DNA of 64,000 nt from Drechmeria coniospora (taxonomy: Eukaryota; Ascomycota; Sordariomycetes; Hypocreales; Ophiocordycipitaceae): contig NC_054389.1 in NCBI RefSeq assembly GCF_001625195.1, positions 1,302,001-1,366,000 of the forward strand, given 5' to 3'. The first letter of the stretch is position 1. Every line of letters starts with the position of its first letter. Shown one piece after another: positions 54,103-64,000 of the stretch. The notes under the pieces are model-generated. The model was given only the letters and a program-made list of their open reading frames with translations, searched no databases and was not told where the DNA came from. The position numbers and the translations under genes were made by a program.

Positions 54103-57100
54103 ATGCGATGCTACCTCGCCCTTTGGGCCTCGGCGTTGGCAGCTGCCTCGACCTCCCTCACCGACAACCCGTATTCTGTCCTACCGATGCCCAGTTCCAG
54201 TCCGGAAACCTGCCTTTCGACTACCACGGCCACGCTCACCCATGATACGTATCCTGCTCCGCCGGCTGCTAGCTCCGGTCCCGTGACCACTATGCCAACT
54301 CCTTCAGCCTCCCTCACCAATAGCCCGTATCCCGTATCGCCAGACTCCAGCTCCAGCTTGGTGACCAGTCTGGTGACCACCACAATCTATTCACAAACGA
54401 CGCTGATGGAAACATACAGCGCCCCATGTGTCCAGTGTTGCACTCGCACCTACTCGTGCACGCCTCAGGTCATCCGGTACGCTTGAACCATTCGTCATGT
54501 TGGACCTTCTAATTTTGCTCCAGTGTTACGGATACCGTCACGGAAACGGTTCGTTGCCTTGACCCATCGGCATATGACAAAGAGTATGTACTTATCGTGG
54601 CTTGGAACAGGTCACAGCTACGCAGCATCTCGTCTCCACCAAGCTGGAGTATACGACCGAATTCGTCACCTCCACCTCTACCTTGACATTCGAGACGGTA
54701 AGGAATGATCCTTGGGAGACAGTCCAGTACTTCATTTCTGAATCTCTTCCCTTAGTCGTACCCAATAACGGTCACAAAAGTGCAAAGGTAAGGGAGATGT
54801 ATCCAACAAACTGATCCAATGCTTCTTGCCCGGGCTAAATATGACCTGCCGCAGTTGTGCTCCTAGACCGTCTTCGAACGTTGCCTACCCAACAGTTGGA
54901 GACGGCGTGTGCGAGACGATAACCACGACCGAGTGGATCACCACGACGGCCACCAAACCAGTAACAGTCATCGAGTCATCTATCACGACAAAGACGGTCA
55001 TGGTGCCAACCGTGTCATTGTTGCCTACAACCGTGCAAGAGACTCAAACACTGACACTCGTACGTACCTCGTTCACGACCATTTGGTCGTCAACGACGTA
55101 CACAACGATTGCGACATTGACGACCCAATATTCGATAACCGTCACTTCAGACCACACCGTCGTCGCGACTAGCATTAGCACTGCATACCAGACGACCGTC
55201 TCTACCTTGACGACGAGTTTCCCGGTGATTTCCGAGGTTACCAGACTGGTCACTCAGGTAGCCACAATTACTGCACCTGGAAATACCGTCACAGACACTA
55301 TTTCTCTACCTGGAGAAACGGTCACTGCACCACGAGAAACAGTCACGGACACTGTTTCTCTGCCCGGAAATACGGTCACTGCAACTGCGCCAGGAGTTAG
55401 AGTCACTGACACCATTTCACTACCTGGCGAGGCCATCACCATACCAGGGAATACAGTCACATTGCCGGGAAAGCAGACGACGTTGAGCCTTCCCGGGGAG
55501 ACGAGAACATTGCCCGGGAAACTGGTAGTCTCAACTTACACGAAGGAGCTCCCGGCGCAAACCGTTACTGTGACCAAGGATGGGGCAGTCTTCACAACAG
55601 CAATTCCTGGCGAGAATGTCGTCATCACCGTCACAGCTACGCCTGCCATCACGACCGTCACCGCGCCTCCAGAATCCGTCACGGTCACGATCTGTCCGTC
55701 ACCAACGGGCGCAATGTCACCGCTGTCACCTGACTCCAACCTCACGTTTGGCTGCAAGCCGGGATTCGTTTGCAGTCTTCCGAAGCCAAATGGGTGCAAG
55801 CTATGGCCAGGACCTCCGTCGAAAGATTTCCTCTGCGAATACCAGTTATGCATCCCGTCGCCTCCATTTAAAAACGTTGCGTGGGGCCAGAATGAGACAG
55901 GCTACTACCCTCCGTCGTGGGGATACTTCAACTTGAACCCGGAGGCTTTTGGCTTGTCGTATGATATATTCGACTATTACGTCTACGAAGACGTCAAGGA
56001 TGGCCACGCCACTACCATCACGACGGGAAACTGGAAGTCGCAGGCCAGCCTGTCGGAGTGGCCACGTTCCTCCACCAGCGCTACCCCTGCACATTTCCCA
56101 CCGCCGTACGGCAGCCAGCGTCGGCGCCGTAAACTCCACACCTTTGGAAAGCGTGACATCACACCTGGAATATGCTTTGACGACTGTAATAATGCATTTG
56201 GAATTGCTCAATCTGTTGGAAAAACAGATGCCTTATGCAAGGCTGGCACTTCATTCCAGACCAGCTGGAGTCAGTGCACAGAATGTATCACCAAGAACGA
56301 GAAGTCGACGAAGACCACCATTCGGGACTACGTCGGTCCCGAGTTCTCTCAGTTTCTAGAATATTGCGCAGGCAATAGCCCGGCAGCAACGATCGCGTCC
56401 GTCATTGCGCCTGAGCGCATCGTCAGCTCGCAGCCTGCTGTGGGAACGGCCAGTCAAGGACAGACTAGCCGCAACGGATTCGCCCTCATCGGATCAACCA
56501 TGCCCAGTTCGAATGGGCCGACTATGGACATTAACACTTTGGCAGGTACCACAGTTGTGGAATCTCGCGAGCCCACTTCCGTCCGGCCGGACTTGACAGT
56601 CAGAACCTCTCCTGCAGCCGTGCCATCCTTGGCCCAAACTGCCCGCTCGATAGGCTCAGCGTCCAGATCCGCCTATGCCGTCGAGACCGAGACCGCGCTC
56701 GCGACTGGAGCACCTTCTATATCGGTCTCTGAACCAGGTCCTAGTTCTGGCTCTGGCCCAGGGTCCAACTCTGCATCCGCCTCAGCCTCGGGGCCCGTAT
56801 CAGTGTCCAAATCCGGAACCGTTTCCCAATCACTGTCATCGCCAACTGCTGGAGGTGACCGAAGCTCAAGGGAAATTAATGGAGGCGATGCAACGGCTAC
56901 TTTAGGTTCAAGTGGTGTTACCCAAACTGGGGGTGGGCCGAGGAGCAGTTCAAGGGGCGGCGTGCACTCAGCCCCCCAAGGTCTGGACAATGCCGCCAGC
57001 TCGAGAGTCGTTACTAGGACTGAGAGCCCCTCCATCCCAGCTCATCCTACCGTCGTTTCCTCAACTGGTTCCGGCATGGCTATCGACTGCTACATGGTAG

Positions 57101-57135
57101 TCTCGCTTTTGACCGTCGCGGCCATTGTGCTCTGA
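54103..57135 (+). CDS. large Thr/Ser-rich GPI-type surface protein (adhesin-like)
   Basis: Five exons, join(54103..54476,54524..54548,54611..54697,54756..54787,54855..57135), encode 932 aa. Exons 2 and 4 are only 25 and 32 nt. Phases agree and donors are GTACGC, GTTCGT, GTAAGG and GTAAGG. MRCYLALWASALAAAS is a signal peptide. Residues about 110-360 are Thr/Val-rich (TTVQETQTLTL, ATLTTQYSITVTS), then come tandem LPGETVTAPRETVTDTVS-type repeats. A cysteine-rich segment follows: FGCKPGFVCSLPKPNGCKLW, then CEYQLCIPSPP and YYPPSWGYFNLNPEAFGLS, and CFDDCNNAFGIAQSVGKTDALC. A long Ser/Gly/Pro linker leads to a hydrophobic tail (MAIDCYMVVSLLTVAAIVL), a GPI signal. It is probably a heavily O-glycosylated wall protein in adhesion or surface masking. 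The overall domain order is a hypocrealean pattern I recognise only loosely. Confidence 0.8.
55263..55545 (+). repeat. coding tandem repeat, LPGxTVT(D)T modules
   Basis: Degenerate in-frame repeats of about 17-21 codons then about 7-9 codons (APGNTVTDTISLPGETVTAP, APRETVTDTVSLPGNTVTAT, then IPGNTVTLPGKQ and LPGETRTLPGK). They are the length-variable core of the surface protein. Confidence 0.8.
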
Positions 57136-59054
57136 ATAGCGCATATCTCTGCTGCCCCATGGCGAGCATGCAAGCAGTTCACGATCGACTCTCGAGAACA
57201 GTTCGACAGTATGGAAGAATGACGAAAAAAGATAAAACATTTATCCTCAGCCTCATGAATGGAAGCTTGGTTTAGATTGGATCGCATGGAAATAATTGGC
57301 TGTGTTTGGTTGTCGGTTCGACGATGAAACATGCATATTTCCTTTCCTTTGATTCGGCACGCATATTAAATTCTCTGTTACCCGGTTGCTGTCTCAGATA
57401 CCTGCATGAGCTGAAATGCACCAGCGTTGCTTCCCACCCCGAGCAAGATTCTCTCGGAGTGAGCAGACGTCTCGCTCCGTTTCCGACTTCCGTCGTCAGA
57501 AGCGAACCCCGGCCTGCGTGAATTATTCTTACTTCCTAGTCGCCAATATATTAAGAGTACATGTACACATGGTGTTTATATGTCGTACGCACGAGATCGT
57601 CTATGCACATGGTTGGCCGGGTCTGTCATCATTTTCCTACCTATAAATACCCATCCTCGCCCCCCTTTGATTGCATATAGAACCTCGCTTCTCTTCTTCC
57701 CCTCAGGACCATCTCACCTGCGACCCTCAGAGAAATATCGAAAGCTCTTCTCTTGAGGCAGATACCTTTATTTAAGATGCCTCTGGAGCTTTGATGGTTA
57801 GGAGTTTCGACGAGAATTTCTTGCCCCCTTTCCCAAGGGAGTTGACCACTTCTCCGCTCCCAATACCTCCATTGGCCTTGCATCCTAGGGACCTACATGC
57901 CCTCAAATTCGGCCTGAGCTTGAACCATTTCTACAGAATTAGGCTATTGGGGCGCCCTGGCATTGCCGTCCGTTGTGCTTGCTAACAATCGATGGGCCTT
58001 CCTCGGCCTCGGACACGACGAATGAAACTATACAACATTGTAGACCTTCCATCGCATACAGAATGCTCAACGGCTGCTACAGTCATGCCATTAACTGATA
58101 GAGTGTCGTGTGACCAGCAGATTACAAGAGGCTAGAAGAGGGTCTTGGGCGGGCGCCATCCATGCAGACGTCGATCGACAGTACTGGCGGAACGCATCCT
58201 TTTATTCTTCAGTAATACCTGATGACCCCTTGCCAGCTCGCCAATCTCTCCTAAAGGTGCTTATGTCGGATCTCGCACCAACGCAGATCACTCGAAGGCT
58301 TATAGGACCTTGGAAAAGCGATGAATGCATATGCATGAGACACAAGATTGATGCTTCGACGGATCGCAGACGGTGAGGACTAGAAAGCGACGCCATGGAT
58401 GGCATGGACCAGAAACGCAGGGTTGGCTACGTTAACGGCGCCCATATTCTCGAGTGAACAAATTACCACTACAGGCATGGTAGATGTAGATGTCCCTAAT
58501 CACCTACCTCTGTGTAGTTGTAGTGAAAAGGGTGCTTAACGAGCGAGATGACGGGCCTGGGCTGGAGATAATTGGCGACCCATGAGAGAGGTCGTTGTCA
58601 TTGCCATAATGTCAGGCTGGAAATGGCTTCACTTTAATGTTATTTCTTCTCTTTCAGAAGGAAAACATCATTGTACTACGTAACTACAAAATTAAATGAA
58701 AATGAAAACGCGGGCAGAAACGCCCTGATTCATCTCACGATGAACTGGGCGCAGGATCCCGACGTCGAGCAACGGGGCGCCTGGTCGATCCCTTCCTTGC
58801 CAAGGAGCTGGACAGGAATGGGCCGACAACACAGATGAGATCAAGGAGAGAGGCAGCCAATGTTACTATCAAGCATTGTCAGTTGTCGACATCACTGAGG
58901 CTTCTTCTCTACGAGAAATGCAAGACGATCGACGCCAGCGACCTTCCAATACTCCGTACCCAAACAAGCAATTCAACCCTGCATACCACGTAAATTTTGC
59001 TCGCTCACCCACCACAGCCGAGCGCCGATGGTATTGCTCCGTTCCAGGAAAAAA
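57136..59054. other. intergenic between surface protein and BIR1
   Basis: 1.9 kb between the convergent surface-protein and BIR1 stops. A TATA-like box occurs at 57642 followed by a CT-rich leader-like stretch, but the ATG at about 57778 opens only five codons. The DNA from 58.0 to 58.9 kb is AT-richer and featureless. Confidence 0.45.
57642..57649 (+). promoter_or_regulatory. TATA box-like sequence TATAAATA without an assigned gene
   Basis: TATAAATA is followed 20-80 bp later by pyrimidine-rich leader-like sequence (cttctcttcttcccctc). No coding sequence longer than about 63 codons follows, so it could drive a non-coding RNA, a decayed small secreted-protein gene, or nothing. Confidence 0.25.
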
Positions 59055-62053
59055 TCAGTCCACAGAGAGTCCCTCGAGGACGTTCATCGCCTTCGTGCCC
59101 TCCCTCTCAAACTGGCTCACCATGGCCTCGCATTCGTGCTTCAGCTCCTTCTCCGCCTCGCCGGCGTTGAAGTAGATCCACTCCTCGACGGTCATTCGCT
59201 TTTCGGGGCTTGTCAGCTCCTTGCCCTTGTGCAGCAAACGGCGGACGACGTTCTCCTTGTCCACTCCCTCGCGCGGCGTGCCAAAGACCGAGTCGAGGTT
59301 CACCGCCGTCCACGGGGTGCTGCTCTGGAGGCCGGCCAAGACGTTGCGTTTCGAAGGAGAACTGCGCACCGGTGTGGCTGCAACCGGTGCGAGGGCAACT
59401 CTCTTCGGCTTCGCGCTCGTCGCCGGTTTCGACGAAGGAGGCTGATTCTCTGCATCGGATGACTGCGGAGAGGGCGAGGGCGAGGGTGACAACGCTGGTC
59501 GCTTGGCCGAGGCCACTGGCGATGACATTTTGGCCGGCGTGGACGGAGTCCCGGCATCGGCCGAAGGCTGATGGGTAGGAGCGACAACGTCAGACATCTC
59601 GATCTCTCCCTGCACGCCGGCGTTAGATTTCGAAGCCTGTCGTTGTCGCGGCTGTGAGGTATCCGGCAACTCTCTAGGTTTCTTGGGAGGCCGTCCGCGA
59701 CCTCGCTTCACCGGCGCATCAGCAGGTTTCGCTTCATCGGCCGTATTGGAAGGCCGGGAAGCCAAGGATGCTTTGGAAGGACGGCCGCGGCCACGCTTGG
59801 GCGGCCCAACCACCGCAGCCTCGGACGTGTTCATTTCAGTCGGCTGCGCTGCTTCTGCTACCTCGTCCGCCTCCACAGACTTGGCAGCAACCCGAGAGGG
59901 CCGTGATGACTGGGACGAGCGACGTGTACCCGCACCCGCACCTTTTCTAAAGGCCGGAAGAGGAGCAGGTTCCGACAAGACATCAACAGAATCTAGAGAT
60001 ACCCGCGAGTCCCGTGACACCTTTCGAGGGCGACCGCGGCCTCGCTTAGGCGCAGCGGTTTGCATGGGCTCTGCATTGGCGTTTTCGACCATGGTGTCGG
60101 TGCTTCCGGTGCCCGCATCGTCGAGCTCGGCAGGCGCTTCATCTACCGGCTGCCGCTCGTCGAGAGACACTTTCACAAAGTCGTCGATGCACTCCACAAG
60201 CGCCTCCCCGGACTGAGCATCAGGCTCCAGCTCGGGCATCGGCGATACAAACTTGGCCTTTTTCGATTTTGTCTGCTTCGACACTTTGCCGGTTGCTGCT
60301 TTGCGGCCCTTCTTGGGGACGTGGATCTGATCCGGCTCAGACTCTTGCGGTTGTGGCTCGGGTTCGTGGACCAACATCTCCTCTTGCAACGCTCGAAGTT
60401 CCTCGTCCACGGCGGCATCATCCATCTCGGCCGCAGCCGGGTCGAACATGGCGTAGTCGGCAGATTTGTGGGTGTCGCCGAGTTCGGATCTCGACCTATC
60501 CAAGTCGGATCCGGATCCGTGAGCAAACTCGTCGTCGGACCAGTCACGCTCGAGGTCTGCCTCCAACTGGCGTTCAATTTCCTCGTCGTCGGGAAAGCCG
60601 TTCGCGGGGCCGCGCAAGGAGGCCATGGAAGCGGTGGAGACGGTCGATATGACGCGGGACTTGGAGTTTAGTGGCTGGCTGCTGGTTTGGCCAGATAGGT
60701 CGGATGTGGTGACCATCTCGGCGTCGTCCGGGATGACGGTAGAAGCATTTGTCATGGTGCTGCTCCGCGTCCGTGTGGCGCGCCTCTTCGGGACTGGTTC
60801 CTGGGAAATCGACATGACAGACGAGTCGTCCATGGCCTCGCTGCCTCGTTTTCTTCCGCGCGTCGCCTTTGCTTGTTTCGGGGGTGACGTCTGGCTTTCG
60901 AGTTGCTCGGCTTGCTCGACAGCGGCCGTCTCCGCCGGCTCCTTCTTCTTTGACTTGCCTCTGGCCTTGGCGGTTCCCTTCTTGGCCTTTGTCTTCTTTC
61001 CTCCTCCTTGTGTCATGATGGAGGCGGTGGTGAGAATGCTGTCGTCCAATTGCGCGGTCGTGTCGGCGAGCGAATATGTCTCGGAAGCAACGGTGCCGAC
61101 GGATTGCACGGACAGACGGGACGCCTTCGATCCGCGAGCAGCCTTTCCTCGACCCGTCTTCTTCTTGTTGACTCCGAAGCGAGCCGAGAGGGCGAAGAAG
61201 GCACAGCCCGGAGCCCGACTGTAGTGCTCGTCACTTCGGCAATGTTAGCCAAGCTCGGCGGCATGCGCATCGGAGCCGCAGCGAAACTCACTAGGGCTTG
61301 TCGGACGGTTCCCAGCCATCGAGTGCCAGCTGACAGTAGGTGCAGGTCGCCATGTCATCCGATTCGGCTGTCGGTGTGTACTTCCATCCCGACTCGGCAA
61401 GCTGGGGGGCAGGGCTCAGTCAGCGGCAAGGACGTGAAAGGCAAGGACGTGAAACTTTAGATTCGGATAGAAGCTGCGACGCGTGGGTTCATGAAAACTG
61501 ACCTGCTTCGTCTTGCACTTCCATCCCTTCTTGCCTTCGTGCGGCCACCTGCCGGCAAAGGTCGCCTTGCGGGCCTCGACCATGTAGGGCTGGTTGGGGT
61601 CCTGCTCGGCGTGGTCACCGATCTCGGCCTCGATGGCAGCCACGATGGCCCAGCCGCAGTGGGAGACGTGATTGAGATGCTCCAGGAGCGGGTCGTCACC
61701 CGACTCCCAGCCGTCTAGACCTTTGTCGCAGAGGAAGCAGACGACATGGTCGGTGCTCTCAGGTCTCGGGTCGAAGTAGAAGCCGGCCCTCGCAAGCTGT
61801 GAAGAGGCAACGACAAGCCGTCAGCTCGGATCGTGGGGGGGGGGAAGAGCGAGGAAAGCGAGGACGGAAAATGGACGACTTGGAAGGAGGGAGGAGGACG
61901 CACACTTTCGGGAGCAATCTGCTTGTGCGGCCAGTGAAGTGCCTTGCCTCGGCCGCCAGCTGTCGAACCTCGCTTCTTGTGCGACTTCTGGAAGGAGGCG
62001 AGACGAGCGTCATGGGCAAAATATTTGCCAGCATCTGCATTTGAAGGGGCCAT
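59055..62053 (-). CDS. BIR1: BIR-domain chromosomal passenger protein Bir1 (survivin-like)
   Basis: Four exons on the minus strand: 62053..61904, 61796..61503, 61401..61292 and 61233..59055, encoding 910 aa with consistent phases. Two BIR domains are present. BIR1 (residues about 12-105) has CFLC…H…HVSHC zinc ligands and LARAGFYFDPRPESTDHVVC. BIR2 (about 118-205) has the LAESGWKYTPTADSDDMATC stretch, ligands CTYC…H…C and the typical GW-E/DEHYSRAPGC ending; both are split by introns. The long basic/acidic region carries three AT-hook-like motifs (KRGRGRPRK, KRGRGRPSK, KRGRGRPPK at about 581, 665 and 695). The conserved C-terminus (LDSVFGTPREGVDKENVVRR, ending FEREGTKAMNVLEGLSVD) is helical. 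Fungal Bir1 acts with INCENP and Aurora kinase at inner centromeres to correct spindle attachment; it is not an apoptosis inhibitor by function. Confidence 0.9.
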
Positions 62054-62594
62054 ATCGACGGGGCGCGGCCGCTGGATCGGCTCGAGTGTATATGCGGCTG
62101 CCTGTCTGCCTGGCTGTTGCTGGCGTCGAAGCTGATGTGGACGCGGCAGGCGCGACGCGACGACCCTGGCGATGGCGGGATTTCCTTTTCAGAGGGACAT
62201 GCAAACGGGCATTTCGGGTTGTGACGCGGGATGGGGACTGCAGGAGAGCAAGCAAGCGCAGGCTGGGCCTTGGTCGAGGCTCGTGTCGGGAGCGATTGGC
62301 GTGCGCAGCTGGCCACGAAGCTGGTGAGGATGAAGCTGACGATGAGGCTGCAACGTCGCCAGCGTGCGTGCAGGCACCACAGGCGCTACTTCATTGGCTT
62401 CAGTGCCGTTGACCATTGAACGGCCAGCCATGACTGGGGACCGCGTTTGTTTACTTTCGGATTTTTATGGGGCAAGCTGCAACAGTGGTCATCACAGTAC
62501 TTAGGTAATAGGTTGTACATGTAATCGTGCCACGCCCCACCTAAAGGTGGTGCTCATTATACCACAACGGTGTTACAGAGCCCATCTATTTAGT
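62054..62594. other. BIR1 upstream region
   Basis: Presumed BIR1 promoter (minus strand). GC-rich to about 62430, then AT-richer DNA with gtacttaggtaataggttgtacatgtaat near 62496-62524. I see no gene. Confidence 0.45.
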
Positions 62595-62756
62595 ATGCCT
62601 GAGAACAAGGAATTAGCAATAGCTATTAAGACTATCCCGGCCGATAGTCGATATATACCTGCCTTCCTTATACTATCCGGGTGTGACGTCCGGGCTTTCC
62701 CAAGGGATAAACCTAGGATCGGGTTTATGTTGGCAGAAAGATCAGGGCGTCTCTGA
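62595..62756 (+). pseudogene. probable fragment of a pogo/Tc1-type DDE transposase
   Basis: A 53-codon frame starting MPENKELAIAIKTIPADSRY and continuing IPAFLILSG resembles the segment around the catalytic region of fungal pogo-like DDE transposases (N-[RK]-E-x-x-[TA]-x-I-x-x-I-x-A-D-G-x-x-[IL]-P-x-x-[IL]). The frame closes soon after and no HTH or CENP-B part is recognisable upstream. The surrounding 62.45-62.95 kb is AT-rich with many TpA steps, as in mutated transposon relics. The assignment is from remembered motif shape only. Confidence 0.35.
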
Positions 62757-63174
62757 GCAATAAGTTGAACGTTGGTGATAGGTTATAATAAACCGTAACC
62801 AAGTAAGCGTGTAGTTGACACTTGTATTGAACGCTGGCTAGCTATCTAAAGGAGTGACTATGGAGGAGATTTATATATATGACTGTATGTTATGGACCAG
62901 TCCTGCTCAGGCTGAGCGTGGTTGTTGCTCCTTACAGGATCAGTTGATCCCATCCGATCCGGCTGCATGCGCATCGCTCCGACCATTGTTCCGTGATGGC
63001 GCCGTTACGTGCGGTGGCAACGACCCATAATGCGGCCTACGTTGCCAGGGACGTAACATGATGTCCCTTCTCCATTGGTCTTGTCCTCAAGATCCTTGCT
63101 TGCGTTATACAGTCATGTATCGCTGATCTGTAAGGTGCGACAGCCCCTCATTTCCACGATGTCCTGCTCACATC
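62757..63174. other. AT-richer intergenic segment
   Basis: Between the transposase-like relic and the Cys-cluster gene. No gene or repeat that I can support. Confidence 0.4.
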
Positions 63175-63745
63175 ATGTCTAGTCGCGTCGAGAAAACGAA
63201 GTCTGGTTCTTCAAGGAAGACTCTTGCGCGTCGAGCCCTAGCGATATTCATCGAAGAATTTGGGTTTGAAATGCCCTCTTGCTCATCCTGCCGCGTTAAT
63301 CGACGTACTTGTCTCGTTGCGGAAGGGAAAAGTCGGTGCGGCGAGTGTGTTGCGCGGGGCTACACTCGTTGCAATGTCGGCGGAATAGACACGGCGGCTG
63401 CCGTGCCCTGCTGATGGGTTTTTAGACAATCGTGTGATCCGAGAGAAGGATCGTCTCGCTCGTCAATATAAGCAGGTCGAAGAGGCCCTAGAGGAGGCTA
63501 TGGCTCGTTTGCAGTGTATCCGAAAACAAGAAATCTTCGCTGAAATGGTTGCCCGTAGTGTTGAGAGTATGGATGAGTTGGATGCGGAGGAACGTCGAGA
63601 GGTCGAAGCGGCAGTGAACGCACTGCCGACAGATACTTTATCGAGCATCGACTGGGCTTCTCTCGAGCTTCCGGAGGAGTTCATTCTCGGTCCTAGCCCT
63701 GGTGATACCGCTCAAACGACGGCAGGCGGCTTGTCGAATTCGTAA
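63175..63745 (+). CDS. Zn(II)2Cys6-like cluster plus coiled-coil protein, splice junction unresolved
   Basis: The first frame (from ATG 63175) encodes CSSCRVNRRTCLVAEGKSRC followed by GECVARGYTRC, which is exactly C-X2-C-X6-C-X8-C-X2-C-X7-C, a Zn2Cys6 spacing. It stops at 63414. The second frame, lacking its own ATG, encodes NRVIREKDRLARQYKQVEEA and a coiled coil to 63745. A good branch/acceptor (GCTGATG … GGTTTTTAG at about 63424) separates them, but no GT donor in the right phase lies between the last cysteine and the stop. Options are donor at 63403 with acceptor AAG at 63449 (47-nt intron, phase 0), or a small indel that has broken the gene. The Cys-cluster-then-REKDRLAR layout recalls an expanded hypocrealean family. 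It is either DNA-binding or repeat-derived. Confidence 0.45.
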
Positions 63746-63862
63746 AGGGTTTGTTGCGATTTGTGATAATGTTTCCGAGTTGTTCAGCCGCTAGTTTGTC
63801 AAATTTCATCAACGCCTTTGGTCTGACATCATTCCCTGCTCCCTTTGCTCGTCCCGATTTTC

Positions 63863-64000
63863 TCACAGCATTATGGCACGGGCAACGGCAGCGACGCCAA
63901 CAATAACGGCGCCCGGTATGGCCAAAATGCCAGCTGCATTACTCTTGGCCGTTGTGCTAGCTGTACTCCCCGCAGTCGCTGTTGCACCAGTAACGGTGGC
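63863..64000 (-). CDS. 3' end of a gene cut by the right window edge (strand uncertain)
   Basis: On the minus strand 45 codons are open from the edge to a TGA at 63863-63865. They encode a Thr/Ala-rich stretch then SNAAGILAIPGAVIVGVAAV and a short tail, which looks like the C-terminal attachment signal of a GPI-anchored protein. On the plus strand the same DNA opens from an ATG at 63873 with a hydrophobic core (MPAALLLAVVLAVLPAVAVA) that could be a signal peptide running off the window. I slightly prefer the minus-strand reading; only one can be right. Confidence 0.3.
   Translation of the reverse strand, partial: ATVTGATATAGSTASTTAKSNAAGILAIPGAVIVGVAAVARAIML

Noticed and set aside
1..64000. 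tRNA, 5S rRNA and snoRNA genes
   Set aside because: I looked for T-loop (GGTTCRANNCC) and 5S-like starts by eye and found no convincing cloverleaf; a tRNAscan/Infernal run would be decisive.

Overview
This is a gene-bearing window from a filamentous ascomycete. The genes carry short spliceosomal introns (about 58-330 bp) with GTRNGT-like donors, CTRAC-type branch points and CAG/TAG acceptors. Coding third positions are GC-rich. The gene set (FlbA-type RGS protein, Cdc73, Bir1, PHD-bearing Orc4, LtrA-domain protein, GPI-anchored cell-wall proteins) fits Sordariomycetes, most likely Hypocreales. I cannot name the species from sequence alone. There are no prokaryotic features, CRISPR arrays, rRNA or tRNA genes that I can support.

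Layout. 0-8.2 kb is a dense housekeeping block: the 5' end of a minus-strand gene runs off the left edge, followed by mitochondrial ribosomal protein uL23m (+), a METTL4-like MT-A70 methyltransferase (-), a LEU5-type mitochondrial CoA carrier (+) and CDC73 of the Paf1 complex (+). 8.2-22.4 kb is a gene desert of about 14 kb. GC-rich blocks alternate there with tracts made of short self-complementary words (GTACGGAGTAC, AGTACTTGCAAGTACT, TACCTAGGTA types), along with minisatellites and two copies of an 80-bp element with imperfect terminal inverted repeats. 22.4-24.9 kb holds flbA (RGS, +), with a long hexanucleotide microsatellite inside intron 1. 24.9-28.4 kb is repeat-rich and holds the third 80-bp element. 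28.4-29.9 kb carries a small GPI-anchored cell-wall protein (+) and a DUF7053 protein (-), convergent. 31.7-34.3 kb is ORC4 with a PHD finger and AT-hook (-).

37.5-40.0 kb is a seven-exon LtrA-domain membrane protein (+). 40.6-42.3 kb is a five-exon unknown protein (-) that I assembled from splice phases. 43.0-44.5 kb is bystin/ENP1 (-) and 45.4-46.7 kb is HGH1 (+), divergent from bystin. 47.2-49.8 kb is a secreted/transmembrane kelch protein (-). 49.8-54.1 kb is empty. 54.1-57.1 kb is a large threonine-rich GPI-type surface protein (+). 59.1-62.1 kb is Bir1/survivin (-). The right end (62.4-64.0 kb) holds a probable DDE-transposase relic, a Zn2Cys6/coiled-coil gene whose splice junction is unresolved, and a gene fragment cut by the window edge.

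The genes do not form a pathway cluster. They cover unrelated core functions: mitochondrial translation and CoA import, Pol II elongation, G-protein signalling, origin recognition, ribosome assembly, eEF2 folding and chromosome segregation. Two kinds of surface protein are interspersed. The most unusual material is in the intergenic repeat landscape. Exon boundaries were derived by hand from reading-frame phase and splice consensus, so each needs RNA evidence.
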